Source: Wuchereria bancrofti
Taxonomy: Eukaryota > Nematoda > Chromadorea > Rhabditida > Onchocercidae
NCBI GenBank assembly: GCA_005281725.1
Contig: SSBO01000012.1
Location: forward strand, 20,411,060 to 20,475,059
Reading direction: 5' to 3'
DNA length: 64,000 nucleotides
Position numbers and translations under genes: made by a program. Below, piece by piece: positions 33,974 through 46,577 of the stretch. The notes under the pieces are model-generated. The model saw only the letters and a list, made by a program, of their open reading frames with translations. It was not told the origin of the DNA and did no database searches. Every line of letters starts with the position of its first letter. Positions within the stretch are counted from its first letter, which is position 1.

Positions 33974-35601
33974 ATGGCGCAAGTATCGGCTGCAACAGTG
34001 AGGAAAAGTGGCCGAAATATAGCAACAAAAGCGCTAATTGTGCAGGAATATAAACGACGGTTAAAGGATAACATCAAATCGTTGAATGATAACTTTATTA
34101 ATATTATTTCTGTTGCAAAGGTTATCATATTCTTCCTTCTTGATCATTTTTTCCAATATTAATTGCTTTTCGTCTTCTGAAGTTGTTTGTATTGGTAAAG
34201 AGTACATTTTTCGTTTCAGTTCAGTAATTACTCCATCCTAAGTTTGATTCATTAACAGTGAAGTCACGAAATTGATTAAATACAACGATTAAATGACTTA
34301 TTCATGAAATCATAGTCATCCAATCACTGTTACTTTGCCATCAGGAGATTGCTTTATGCCCAAGTTTTTCACTAAATTTTTTTGTTTGGTAAAATTAACT
34401 TACAGATTAATATTGATGATGCAGCGCACAAAAATCCAATAGGTCGAATGAGTGATTATTATACAATGAGGAACGAAACTGCTGCTCGGGCTGCTCTGAT
34501 GGTTGGTGAGATTTTTTAAGAGACATATAATCGAGACATATTTTTAATATGCTTATTTCAAGGCTTTATTTATTTACATTGTACAAACTAGCTTGCTATG
34601 GTGGGCAAAGAAACGTTTTCAAGATTGAAAATTAAAAATGACAGAGAATTTAATGCTGTCCACAGATTATCTCAGATTAATCATGCTGATATTTTTTCTT
34701 ATTTTACTAAATTATCATGGGATTCGCTCTATTTCTGATCATAATACCACAAACTACATGGAATTTTCCGGTAACTAAGTGTTGTCAGTAAATTATCAAC
34801 AAGCCATCAGGTAACCAATTCAACATATAATTATTGGAAGTAATGAACAATATATTTTTTAATCTAAGGCTGATTTTCAGATACGAGCTGCAGATGAGTT
34901 GTTGAAGTTAACGCACGATCTTAAGGAATTCCTAATTTTGCATGATTTCAATTTTTTGAGTTATGCTATCCAGAAGTATGCTTTCTCATATCGTTAAGAT
35001 CCGAAAATCATTGTGATTCTATAATATGTAAATAATGTTAGCAGTCTGGTTTAACGTAGGAAGCAAGAATCCACTGTTGTTTAAGATTTAAGAAAGAATT
35101 AAATTATTTCTTGATATGCATTTCTTTTGTTACTGGTAACTTTTCGTTGATTGCCATACCCATGGTTGCAGTGGGAACATGAAAAACTTTCTATTATTCC
35201 AAAAAATACATTGCGCATTTTGCTAAATTATAAGGGTTGCCTGATTAAGTAAATTATTATGTAAACGTAGGAGATACCACTAATATTTTGAGATGTTTTT
35301 TCATTCTCTATGTTAAGGTTTTTCTTAATTTACCTTTGGTAGAATATATGAGTTTTCAAAAAAGCATGCTTTTTCTCAAATTGAAAGTTGATTGAAATAT
35401 TTTTTAGTTTAACTTTTTTTTCAGGGTTTTCAATTACAACTTGTTTTTAACCATCAACTTCCAATTTTCAGTGCAGAAGATCGAGCTGAAAAAAAAATGG
35501 ACGACTGTATATTGCGGTATGACGCAATGCGTTTGGATATTTCATCCATGGTGACAGATATAGATAGGGAGTTGATGGATCATTTTTCAATTAGGCATTG
35601 A
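33974..35601 (+). CDS. mdt-22: Mediator complex subunit 22 (Surfeit 5 family)
   Basis: Exons 33974-34120, 34406-34501, 34881-34975 and 35472-35601 give 155 residues, close to the family's normal 140-200. MED22 is a small coiled-coil subunit of the Mediator head module, which links transcription factors to RNA polymerase II. The family core is clear: EYKRRLKDNIKSLNDNF at about 25-41, then AARAALMIRAADELLKLTHD, and the closely conserved DLKEFLILHDF with a helical, acidic C-terminus. The sequence between 49 and 70 (HKNPIGRMSDYYTMR) matches the region that varies in the family. The ATG is the first in its frame; reading one frame further upstream would need a non-AUG start. AATAAA lies at 35678-35683, 77 bases after the stop. 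Confidence 0.92.
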
Positions 35602-36229
35602 TTTGGCCGATTGTTTATCATCATGATTAAAATTCATCTCTTATATACCGATATATATATGTATATATACATACATTAATAAATTATTCGTCTCGTGCTA
35701 TTGATTTGCCAACACAAAAGAGTTATTTCCTTTATATATGTATATGTACAAATATATATATATATATGCATATATATTTGTGCAGGAATATTTCTGTTTC
35801 AATTAAATGGTCGGAAAGTTTTGCTATCTGAATGCATAAGTTTGTTGCCTTCCATCTGAAATTTGTGTAAGTTGATTTTGACTCCTTTCAAGATTACGAC
35901 GTTGTGCTACTACTGTAAGGGATGTAAAGTTCGTTGTCGTTTAATATCGGATGCTGTTAGGATATAAATACTGGTAGTTCAGTTCACCTAACGTTAAACA
36001 GTTCATGCAAACAGAAAAGATATGGGACAATTCTACCTGTGTGAAAAACTGCAATTGTTTTGACCACATTGTTGATATCATTCTTAGGTGGTCAGGAATG
36101 ATTGTGAAGTCACATTTTCATGTTTTCTCAAAAAAGCGAGCTCCTTGTTTTTTTTTATACTGGAGCTATCTAGATTCACTGGTTGAAATGTGCTTTCTTT
36201 TCAGCATTACTGAATGACTAGTATATGTT
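35602..36229. other. MED22 3' flank and HAP40 5' flank
   Basis: Contains the MED22 poly(A) signal and imperfect TA/CATA runs at 35650-35675 and 35735-35785. No gene recognised. The gap is long for a typical nematode operon, though spliced-leader use cannot be excluded. Confidence 0.45.
35678..35683 (+). terminator. Possible poly(A) signal of MED22
   Basis: AATAAA hexamer 77 bases after the MED22 stop codon. Confidence 0.55.
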
Positions 36230-38873
36230 ATGGTTGAACCTTATAAAGATCCATGGAAAGAATACAAATCAGCATTGGATTCATTAAAGAAGAAATTTCT
36301 GAAGAGACCAAATAATTACCAAGTTTTGGCGAGGCTTGCGGATTTGGCACTACGTTTCGAGTTTGACTTTTTAATCTTTTATAACACTTCATTGAATTCT
36401 TGCTTCGAGTTTGTGAGTATAGAAAATGGAGTCTTTTGCATTCTGTTGTAAAGTAAATAGATTTTTCTTCCTAGTTATGGTAATCCGGTTGAACAATTCA
36501 TTTCAGTGCTTCTTAATCAAGAGAATTTTATTGATATGAAACTGTATTTCTATATTAAATAATTAAGAAAAAAGGTAGGAACAAGAGAAAGGAAAAAACG
36601 AGGAGAAACGATGATTTTGGAAAAATATATTAATGAAAGTGTTCATATTAGAGAATTTTTCTTATTTCACTTTTGGAAATTATTTTAGGGATGAAGGATG
36701 TGAACAGTATGCTGGTATGTGTCATATACAAATGGCAAAGATCAATGAGAAAATAGGTGACTGGAATATGCAATATAACCATTACCTGAAAGCTGGCCGG
36801 TGCTTCAAGAATGCAGAAATGCGGAATTTCGAAATGAACATATTTGGTAAGCTTTTCATTGTTCATAAATTTTTAGAGTGTTGCATTATTAGGAGGCTGT
36901 CTGTCGACTTATTACCTTATTACGGCAATAAATGGATTACAGATTCCCTTAGAATCAAACTTGATTGGTAGTTTCCAGTGGCTTTTTTCAAGGAAATGAA
37001 ACTGTTCACTCATGAAGTTTGGAAAAAGTTTTATCTATTTACTCATCAGTTGCTATCAGAGATGCTGCTATCACTGTATAGACTGATATAAAAAAGAAAA
37101 TATTTGATCTCAGATGAAAGGAGCCCTACATAACGAAGATAAATGCATGATAAAGGATAATTGTTTTATTTAACATGCTGATTCAATCTTAATGTTTTAT
37201 GTCCAGATAACTATGTTGATTGATTTGATTTAATTCAATAATATGACTTTAACTTATTAGTCAGTTATAGCTTACATGATTGCAGCCTGTTCTGATCATT
37301 TGAATTATATGCAAGATTGTTACAATCGCGCAATTGAGTTAATTCTCGACCATCAGGGATTTTGGCTGGGTGGCTTACACTGCACCGAGCTTGGTTCTAC
37401 ACTGTGCAGCATTGATGAATATCAGCTAGCGTTACCGTTTTTGTTACGAGGTTTTTTTTTTGTATACTTCATATTTGCAAATTATGAAAGTCTTATCTTA
37501 CATTTGAAAATATATGAAAAGCAACTTGCTTTTTCAATATATTTACATCACTATATTAGAGCAAGGAAGGAAACTTTTTCTTTCAGTACATTTGATTGTT
37601 AGATATAAAAAAAAAGAAATTCAAATTACTTTATCTATTAACAATATTATTAGTTTATATTTGTTTATTTATAAGGAGCGGAATTACTGAAAGTGGAATT
37701 TCGTAGCCATTTAGCAGCCTTAGAAAAATTGGCGGCCTGCCAGGTTGAATTGGAGATGTATGCAGATGCGCTTGCAACTATTGATGATCTATGGGCACTT
37801 CATATGAAGAATACAGATAATCCAAAGTGAAATGCTTTTTTATACTTTTTTCATTCCAAACAATGATAATTCAAATCATTTTAAGGTCTGAATGTCTTGT
37901 AATATGCCTTTTGCTTTAAATCCTAGTAACGATTCTTTGAAAACTTCAGATAAATATTTTTTCTTTTTTTAGATTTGGTTATGGTGAAGAACTTTTAAAG
38001 GACTGCGAAATTGCGTCAGTACTTTTGCTGTTACGAAAAGTAAGCAATTTTCTAATTTATGGGAATAGCGTAGCCTATTCAGTTTAGCATAATCAATGTA
38101 ATTTATCTACGAGAACTTGATTTCGACTCAGTATCATTTATGACTTCAGTTTCAATTCCAGTGCTGTATAATTTGGCCCAAACTAATGAGAAAATAATTT
38201 TTTAGACTAATGTAGACCGGCACGGGACTTAAAAAAAGAGATGCTACCTTGAAAAATGATACCCATATAGATTGTGTGTTAGAATTAAATCGTGAAGAAT
38301 GTTATAAAGAGACCAAAAGTTCGACTGTGAGATATACTAGGACTGGTGTGCCGAAAGTTAAGTTTTGAACATTTATTGGGTAATAAGATTTTGTATCTGA
38401 AGGCATTGGACCCAAATATATATTCGGTGAAAAAACGTTTGTCAATTATAGAATTTTATTGGGTAATAAGATTTTGTATTGGTCGCAAAGTTTGTGAGTA
38501 TAATCGTACTGATGCATTTTTCAAATTGAATTTGCAGAATGATGATATATCTGCGCGACATCGTCTTTTATTATCAATGTATGATGAGTCATCATTGTTA
38601 CTTGATGAGAAAACAAAAAAAGAACGGAAAATACCATGGAAAAAACTGCCACCAAAAGATTCTTCATTATCGAAGGATTTGTATTTCTATTTTTACGAAT
38701 TTGTAATGGCGCTTCGGCATGGTGATGTTGAAATGGCTAAGAAAAGTTTTGATTTTCTCGAGAAACATTTTAACTTGATGAACAGTAAGCTAGCTATGAA
38801 GTTGCTGGATGATGTTATGGATAGAGGCGGATTGGATAAAAGAGGTTTTGCTGATAAATTTATTTCTCGTTAG
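36230..38873 (+). CDS. Huntingtin-associated protein 40 (HAP40/F8A) orthologue
   Basis: Exons 36230-36360, 36689-36846, 37286-37450, 37676-37826, 37973-38039 and 38538-38873 give 335 residues (human about 370). HAP40 is a helical TPR-like protein that sits between the HEAT lobes of huntingtin and stabilises it. The similarity is seen in SLKKKFLKRPN near the N-terminus, HYLKAGRCFKNAE, the TPR-like ALPFLLRGAELLKVEF and LAACQVELEMYADALATIDDL, and the C-terminal DLYFYFYEFVMALRHGD followed by helices. The glycine/proline/alanine tracts of the mammalian protein are missing. Exon 3 has two in-frame acceptors 15 bases apart (TTATAG before 37271 and TTGCAG before 37286), so a five-residue choice is open. 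The last intron contains a 25-bp direct repeat at 38372-38396 and 38455-38479. Confidence 0.82.
38372..38479. repeat. 25-bp direct repeat in the last HAP40 intron
   Basis: TTTATTGGGTAATAAGATTT followed by TGTAT occurs identically at 38372-38396 and 38455-38479. The intervening sequence stays open in the frame of the last exon, making the frame look artificially long. Confidence 0.8.
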
Positions 38874-40826
38874 GAATTTTTTAGCAGTAATAGGTAGTTA
38901 GATGGCAAGATGATGGCAGATTTTGAGATAGTACAGTTAAATTTGATACTTTTATTTCGAATTTTGAAGAATCTATTCTGTTTTGCGCAAAAACGGGTGA
39001 ATTTTTCAAGTTTTCTGCAGTCACTTTTTTATTGGTATAATTATGTATTCTCGTTCTTTTATCTGTATATTCGTTCTTTTTCTTTATGTTCTTTCGTATA
39101 ATATCATGCTGTTTTAAACAGGTTAAATTACATTCGAAATGTATTTTGCCACAAAAATCACCAAAGATAGAGAAGGAATTAGTTGGTGAAGTAACATTAT
39201 TTCGGATACTTCAAACATCGGGATTCCTCTTTGGGATTTATTTTTTATTAAACATTAAAGTAAAACTAAGAATAAGTAAATGGGAAGCTTTCACTGTTAA
39301 TCAAATCTTGGTTTAATGTTAAGTATACGGTGTTGTATATCCATATCCGGAAAAAACATTGTAATTGTTCAGCTCATCAGTCAAAGTTTTGTGTATTTTT
39401 ATGACGTTTCATAACAGTTTTAGCTATTGTTGGAACTTTTCAGGGCAGAAAATGTTAAAAACTATCAAATGATTTACAGTAGTTTATTTAACATTCTGCT
39501 TAATATATTACGAGAGAGTAAAGAAATGAGCAGTGTAAATAAATTATTTTTAATTAGTAATATTGACAATCCATGGAATTTATCCGAAATATGGATAATA
39601 CTGCTATTCAGTATCTTACTCATTCGGAGTAAGTTCTGTTAAAGTAAAACTTATTAGGATGACCAGATGAAGTGTGCTATATACTAGCACTACGGATGTA
39701 CTAACAGGGCAATGAATGTTCGGAGACATTTCGGAGATATACGTTAGTCATTCGATTGATAAATTAATGGTAAGTGCAGAACATTTTATATAGGAATAAT
39801 ATTATATAACTAGCTTAGTCGGAAATTTTCGGTTCTGGATTTTAGGAATTTCCCAAATTTCCCAAAATGTTTTGAAACTAAAAGATGTAACATCAAACAA
39901 TTCGAGACAGACTTGAGGCTTGAATTGAGTTATACTGTTAGTTACAATTCGATGAATAAAGACATCGTTTAGAGTGGTAAACTTTAGTCCAGTATATAAT
40001 AATTGCGACAATAACTATTTCTCCAACTGATATATTACGACGCTTTCATCGTAATAAATACCAGTTATGTTAAAAATAAAACAATTTTTCGAAATTGATT
40101 ATTTAAATTATCAGTGCAAAAGAAAAAAAGACAGCCTACCTATTTGCAGCAGAGTGTTGTATATGTTCGCATTCCACACTGCCATGCCTCACATCATATC
40201 ACATGTGATGACAATGGTGACATGATGCTACCATGAGCGCACGACGATCGCGCACACTGATCTGAGCGATCCTATTGCTACATCGTCGTACATTTTCTTC
40301 CCTTTCTTTCTTATCGTATTCATGTTATTGTTGTTAATTTGAAACATATAATTTACTTATATTTTAGATTTTTATGAAATCTTATACCTTTTTTTCTCAT
40401 TTTTTATTAGATACTAACAACATTATCATTAAACTTGTATTTAATCAAAAAATTAGGGTGTATTCACCACGCAGAAGAGAATATGTAAGAAGTTTTAATT
40501 TGCTACTGATTTGTTGCCAGTCTAGTGACATGTTAATATAAATATTTCAGGAACATTCAAAATTCCTTTATTTTTTGCAAATTTTTGTAGCTCAATGCAA
40601 GTCAGAAATTCCTGAATTCTTTACATTTTACTGTCAATTAAAATTCTCTCTTTTTTCCACTTCATCTCAGTTCTGCGATTTTACAAGCGAGATGTCTAAT
40701 AAGTTATTCTTTAGAATATTGAATGAATTTTTTAGTTTTTTATATAACATACTATTTTCCACTGCAAAAACAAACTTGTTTCTGCAAAATATGTATATAT
40801 CATAATTTAAAGGAAGCGAATAGCAG
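38874..40826. other. Intergenic region between HAP40 and the NEK kinase
   Basis: No gene is recognised in nearly 2 kb; short open frames are A+T artefacts. A G+C-richer block lies at 40165-40290, with a perfect 12-bp palindrome ATCACATGTGAT at 40198-40209 and CGCACGACGATCGCGCAC shortly after. It is a promoter candidate for the kinase. Confidence 0.45.
40165..40290. promoter_or_regulatory. G+C-rich palindromic block upstream of the NEK gene
   Basis: The block stands out from A+T-rich surroundings. It contains ATCACATGTGAT (E-box core CACATGTG, 40198-40209), several GATG/CATG motifs and the near-palindromic GCGCACGACGATCGCGC. It lies about 540-660 bases before the kinase ATG. A regulatory role is inference. 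Confidence 0.35.
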
Positions 40827-43165
40827 ATGTCGACGAATGATTTATCAACAAGGTATGGGAAATTGGATGCATTTGAAATTGAAAAGAAAATTGGTAAAGG
40901 ACAGTTTTCGGAAGTGTATAAGGCACGATGCAAGGAAGATGGTAGTTATGTTGCTTTGAAGAAAGTTCAGGTTATTTGCTAGAAATTTATTGCAGTAAGA
41001 TTTAATCTAATGTTATTGGCTATTCATCAAATATGCTTATTATAATTTGATGAAAAATAACTTTATTTGGAGATGCTGAGCTTCATTCTACATTTAATTA
41101 CCTTGTGTTATGCTTATTCTAAGATAATGAAGGGTTTCGTTTATTTCTTTGGTGATAATCAGTACAGCACTGTATAAAAAATTGAGGCTTTTTTAAGTAA
41201 ATTACAACTCTTTCTTATTCATTTTTATTGGGAAATTTTTCCAAAAAAAAAAAGATCCACTATTGCTTGAATTCCCTTGAATTTATTGTTTTTGTATTCC
41301 TGCTTAAGGTTTATGATATGGTCGATGCGAAGGCTCGACAGGATTGTATCAAGGAAATTGATCTTTTAAAGCAATTGAATCATGTTAACGTTATTCGATA
41401 TTACGCTTCATTTATTGAAAACAATCAATTGAACATTGTTCTCGAGCTAGCAGACGCAGGCGATCTAAGTCGCATGATACGGGTTATAGATTTTTTTCTT
41501 TATAATCAAAACAAATTAGTATACCTAAATGTTTAGCACTGCGTTGCCATGAAGATATGTGCTAAGTACTTGTCGCTGCTATATTTTCTCGTTAACAACA
41601 TAATCTCTTAAATTAAGAGTAACTCTCCTACATTATATTTGCTATTTCCTATTCAAGATGAATCAAAATTTATCAGCTGTAAATTTTCTTCATAACATTT
41701 CAAATTTTTTTGGCACATATAATTTTTATAGCATTTCAAGAAAAGTAGGCGCCTTATTCCCGAACGCATCATTTGGAAGTACTTTGTGCAGTTAGTGCGT
41801 GCACTGGAGCACATGCATTCAAAACGAATCATGCATAGAGGTACGTTTAACTTAGTAGTTTATCAGTACTCGTAAAACAATTATAAATTAATTGTAACGG
41901 AATAGTTTTCTATTTTTTACTCATCTTCATTACATCTTTTCAATGCGTCTCGTTATATCCAGTATTCGCCTGTACACTCTTTGTTATCATACAACAGCAA
42001 TATTTCTTATATTAATTTGATGTACTATGCAGATATCAAGCCAGCAAACGTATTTATTACTGTGGATGGTACCGTCAAACTTGGTGATCTCGGACTTGGT
42101 AGATTTTTCAGCTCAAAAACTACAGCGGCACACTCTTTAGTTGGCACACCATATTATATGAGCCCCGAAAGGATACAAGAGAATGGGTATAATTTCAAAT
42201 CAGATTTGTGGAGTATTGGTTGCTTACTGTATGAGGTAGGTTGGTGTATGTCACATTTCTGCTAAAATTTGAATGCATGATTTGTTTTCTTTTTGACTTA
42301 TCCTATCTTGAAGTTTGATCTAGATATCATTTTTTGAAGCTATAGTTGAATAATAGTGAACTTAAGCAAAGATAACGATCAAATGTTAGTCATAAAATCG
42401 AAATGTGAATTGAATGATCAAAACCTAACGAACGGATGAAGTAGTGCATAATTTAGAAACTTATGTCATAGGCTGCTGTTATTCAGTTCATTACCTTACA
42501 TTGAATGAATATTTTGTGTTCATGTTTTCCCATGTTTAATGTTTTTTTCAGATGGCTGCATTACAGTCACCATTTTATGGTGATAAATTGAATTTATATT
42601 CATTGTGTAAAAAGATTGAGAATTGTGAATATCCACCTTTACCAGCTGATATTTATTCACAACAGGTTTTATTCTGAATTTATTATGACAATTTACTCAG
42701 TTATTCAAATTCAGAACAGCTCTACTTGTCGTTTATAGTTGTCATTACTAGATAGCATAATAAGTTAATCTTATTGGTCTATTACAAAAGCAAGTTTTGT
42801 TTTCAGTTGCGTGATCTAATATCTCGATGCATTTGTTCGAATCCGAGTAAGCGTCCTGATGTTGCTGAAGTACTTAATATTTCAGAGCAGATGAATGCGC
42901 ATTTTCAAGTAAATATTGTTCATTATCTTATGATTTTCCCAACTTTTTATTTCCCATATTTGGAAGTTCTGTCATTTTTTTTTCTTCTTTTTTTGACTTA
43001 TGATACAGCATTATCTTCGTTACTGAGAGTACGATGAATGTTATATTACCATATGTAATTTACTAATTTCAGTCAGAAGGAGCAAAAACCGTTATAAGAT
43101 CACACCATCGGAATCGAAGTGATACTGATTCAAGTGCAGGAACTGTCGTTGCACTTACTTCTTAG
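40827..43165 (+). CDS. nekl-3: NIMA-related protein kinase, NEK6/NEK7 type
   Basis: Exons 40827-40970, 41309-41482, 41732-41840, 42033-42235, 42552-42665, 42807-42908 and 43073-43165 join to 312 residues, nearly all kinase domain, as in NEK6/7. Visible features are the glycine loop (GKGQFS, about 23-28), catalytic Lys45 (VALKK), HRD at 141-143 in KRIMHRDIKPAN, DLG at 161-163 (NEKs use DLG for DFG), and the activation loop [13 protein letters not shown], in which Ser177 corresponds to the serine phosphorylated by NEK9 in mammals. ALQSPFYG and [12 protein letters not shown] finish the C lobe. The family acts in mitotic spindle assembly, and the C. elegans relative in endocytosis and moulting. 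The last exon is a short Ser/Thr-rich tail ending in LTS. The symbol is by family resemblance. Confidence 0.93.
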
Positions 43166-44045
43166 TATATCCATTTGAAAAACAAATCAAAATACAAATC
43201 AAGCTACATTGTTGCTTCGTTATATGTATTTATTGCATCTTTTTTTTTTCTTAAACTATATATTCTTTCAACTGCTTTGTTTAAAACTCTATACTGAACA
43301 TTCTCATAAAAGTTATGGACGAGAAAAAGTTTCCACTATATTCCTATATGCTATTAAAATATCTACGCAGTTGTTTACCAAAACATGGCGATGTATAAAC
43401 TCTAGGTTTTAACTAACCAAGAAAGCATTTCTGCTTGTAAAATGAAGTATTTAATGTTTCAAATATATTCATACAATCTAACAGTGTCAGTTTAGGATAC
43501 AAACAATATCTTAAATTCATATCCTTTATCTGATCTATTTCTGTATGCTTATCTGTTATATTGAATGATACAACAATTCTAAATTTTATTAGTTTTCATA
43601 TCAGTTTTTTCCGTTCAAACTTTCAAAAGAGGGGATTGTACAAGTTTATTAAGATTTACAATCCAATTTACATCACTCATCTTGTATACGAATATGTATG
43701 AAGAATAAGTCTTTGTTATATAGTTTTCATTTTTACTTTTATAAATTCATTCATCTTGTATTGTTTTATCGACTTCAACAGTTAGTAGATTTGCGGATTT
43801 TGGAAAGCAGAAATAAAAGGTGGTGAATTCCGCGCCGTCGATGAATTCTTTTTATGTTTCATTGCACATTCGAAATTGAAACTTATCTTTAATGCTTTAA
43901 ATATTTGCACCAATTATTCAGCATCGAGAAGATTTAAAAGCTCAATATCGGAATTTTAGAGGTGGATTTGATAAAAGATATTTTTAAATTAAACATTAAA
44001 AACTACTAAATTTTGCAGCTTAATGGGTAGAGGCTCTGAAGTAAT
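43166..44045. other. Intergenic region between the kinase and PIG-X
   Basis: Kinase 3' flank and PIG-X 5' flank; AATAAA at 43812-43817 is rather far (about 650 bases) from the kinase stop. TTTTGCAG at about 44011-44018 is a possible trans-splice or intron acceptor before the PIG-X signal-peptide exon. No gene seen. Confidence 0.4.
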
Positions 44046-45786
44046 ATGATTATTCATATTTTTCTTTCTTTTGCTGTATTTGGCTTAGTTTTTTGTCAGA
44101 ATTGCAGTTGGATTGATGCGATAACGATACGTAAAGCTAATATAAAGGTTTTACTTTGTAAACTTTAAATGTATAGCATAGAACTTTGTTTTTGATGTCA
44201 TTTTTTCATTTCAAAAGAGTATTTCAATGGTTTTGTTCATGGTTTTGTTTTTTTGCTTGCCTTTTTAATCTATAGTGTTTGATTTCATGGAAGTGGTAGC
44301 GGTCTTCATCGACACATTAGGATGGATTTCAGTATCGGTAGTTCAAATCGATTTATGGATTGTTTAATTGCCTATAAGCTTATGATTCCTGCAGGTGCAT
44401 ATGTCGATCATGATAGGTATTCAATTTATTTGAGATTAAAATTATTTCATTAATAATATAAAAGGCAAATTTTCAAAACGATTCATGATTATATTAATGT
44501 CTCGTTGACTTTCATGCTGACTTTTCACATTATCACATTTAATAATCTTTTGTTATCATATAACATACTCTTCTCATGCTAACAGACGATTCTATCTTCT
44601 AAATTTCTTAAAACCTGTAGGAGATTCTGACATCGTTATATCGCGATAACTAATTTGCTATTTCTATACAATCGTTTTGAGCAAATTTGTGGTAGTGGAA
44701 ATAAGTTTGCCATATTTTAGTTTTTTGAAATATCGGTCTTATCATGCCGAATACTGTAATGTTACAAACATTAAAGCATTTAATACCATATTTTTACTGA
44801 TCCATAAAAAAAGAACAAAACTCTTCCACTTCCATTTTTTGTAAGAATGTCCAGAAGTAGTATTGCAGTATGAAAGAATACCCAACTCATGCATGTGCAG
44901 CGGCATCATTTGATGTTGAGGCTTCAAGGGAGAAATCGGAAAGTACGCCACTTTATATTTGTTCGAAACGAGGATTAAGGAAAAATTTTGTTTACAAAGA
45001 GCATTTTGAATTACCAATACATTTACGTTATCATGCTGCTACCGGAAAAGGTTTATTTTTATTTTCTTTTTTTTTGAATCATTGAAATAGTTTGCTAACA
45101 TTAAGTAATCGCCGAGTATTATGCTTATTATGACTGTTTCATGCATAATTTTATCTTTTACGTTGCCAGTTATCGAGCTGTCCTATTTCATTCACCAATA
45201 TTCTTCGAATAAGAGAAAAAGATATTTGCTTATACTGCTGAATGAACTTTAATTTCAGATGCTGTAGTTACAGTGCAAGCCCCACAACTACTTTTGAGAT
45301 GCATGGAAAATTCCACTTTTCTGACCAGTCAGTGCAAAAAATATTCAGTTAAAGTATGAATTAGAGCCAGTTGTATGATATAAATTATTCTCATCATTGA
45401 TGTGATTTATTGTCTCCTTTTTGAGAATCACCTATAATGATTACTTATAAATGATAAGTAATTGTTGACAGTTACTTATCATTATTGGTGGTAAGAAAAT
45501 TATTTGAAGCACTATTTATACTGCAAATTCAAATTGTTAAACATTTTGTACAATTTGTCCTTTTTTTTGTTTCTTGCAGGCACCTTGTGATTGTTTAAAC
45601 GAATCATACTGTGAATGGTTGATGATACCGTTGTTAGAGTATAACACAGTACAATTCAAAGTACCAACTGGAAATGCGTCTTCATTAAAATTTGTTTTAT
45701 TCATTACTATTTTTGTTGTTATTTGCTGTGCTATAGCAATAGTTATTGCTACAATGAAAAATGTTGTAAAAGTAAAAGTCAAGTAA
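44046..45786 (+). CDS. PIG-X, subunit of GPI mannosyltransferase I
   Basis: Certain exons are 44322-44416 (probably starting further upstream), 44869-45050, 45259-45353 and 45580-45786. A candidate first exon at 44046-44130 codes a signal peptide (IFLSFAVFGLVFC). PIG-X stabilises PIG-M, which adds the first mannose to GPI anchors in the ER. Family marks are YKLMIPAGAYVD, SFDVEAS, FELPIHLRYHAA, the Cys-rich APCDCLNESYCEW and VPTGNASS before one C-terminal membrane span (FVLFITIFVVICCAIAIVIA). The tail ends KVKVK, a KxKxx ER-retrieval signal. The join from the signal-peptide exon is unresolved. It ends in phase 1, while every AG in the next exon needs phase 2, so a small exon may be missing. 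AATAAA is at 45826-45831. Confidence 0.85.
45450..45483. repeat. Hairpin-forming inverted repeat in a PIG-X intron
   Basis: AATGATAAGTAA (45450-45461) and its exact complement TTACTTATCATT (45472-45483) flank a 10-base loop. It may be fortuitous in A+T-rich DNA. Confidence 0.55.
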
Positions 45787-46577
45787 TATGTCCTTTTCAG
45801 ATCTCATCTATATCAACACATTCCAAATAAAGAGCTGTTTAAGGTCTCTTTTTCTAGGCTTATACATGGAAGAGAGAATAGTTTAGCTCTAAGTAATAAG
45901 TTGTATTTTTGTCATTTCTATTACCATATGACAATTCATAATATCATTTATTATTAATTTATGCATTTTGAGATTATGAGTAGAATCTTTGAACTGTACA
46001 TGTGTTCCCTTTATATTAGTGTCTTCTCAAATTACTTTTGTTGTAATAAACCATTATTTATTAGCATGAAAGATTTTCCTTCTTAAAAAAACGGTAATTT
46101 TTGATCAAATAAAATTAGGCTCAATAAAGTGTGATCATTGCCGGTTGATAAATTAAGCAATCGGGAAAGCTTTATTATATGATTTTCATAAAAATAAACA
46201 GATATACACATGAGATTAAATTTCAAAAAAAAAAAGAAAGACGAGACTTATTGTACATAGCTGGTTCAAAGATGTTGAAACAAGGAAATAAGTAAGTTGA
46301 TACTTCAGTCAAACCTTGAACGAATGATTAGGGTCGAAATACCGGTGGGTAAATATATTGCATCAATTAATCATACTTTGCTCGATAATTATATATTTCC
46401 AATAAACATTAACATCAGAAATACAGGATAATATATCGCCCTGCTTTTTTATCTTATATATATATGGCAATGCAGTTGTATTACTATTATTGGATTAGTA
46501 CTGCTTGTTTAATTGTTAAAATATTTCTTACGAGAATAAAATGGTGACAATTTGTAAGTGTTACAAAAATTGTGATG
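45787..46577. other. Convergent 3' region of PIG-X and FARP
   Basis: Holds the PIG-X signal AATAAA at 45826-45831 and, for the minus strand, TTTATT at 46171-46176, which could be the FARP poly(A) signal about 400 bases past its stop. Nothing else recognised. Confidence 0.45.
45826..45831 (+). terminator. Possible poly(A) signal of PIG-X
   Basis: AATAAA hexamer 40 bases after the PIG-X stop codon, within the normal nematode distance. Confidence 0.6.

Noticed and set aside
38346..38537. Upstream part of the open frame that includes the last HAP40 exon
   Set aside because: It is intron sequence containing a 25-bp direct repeat; the acceptor TTTGCAG before 38538 joins in phase to the previous exon and matches the family.
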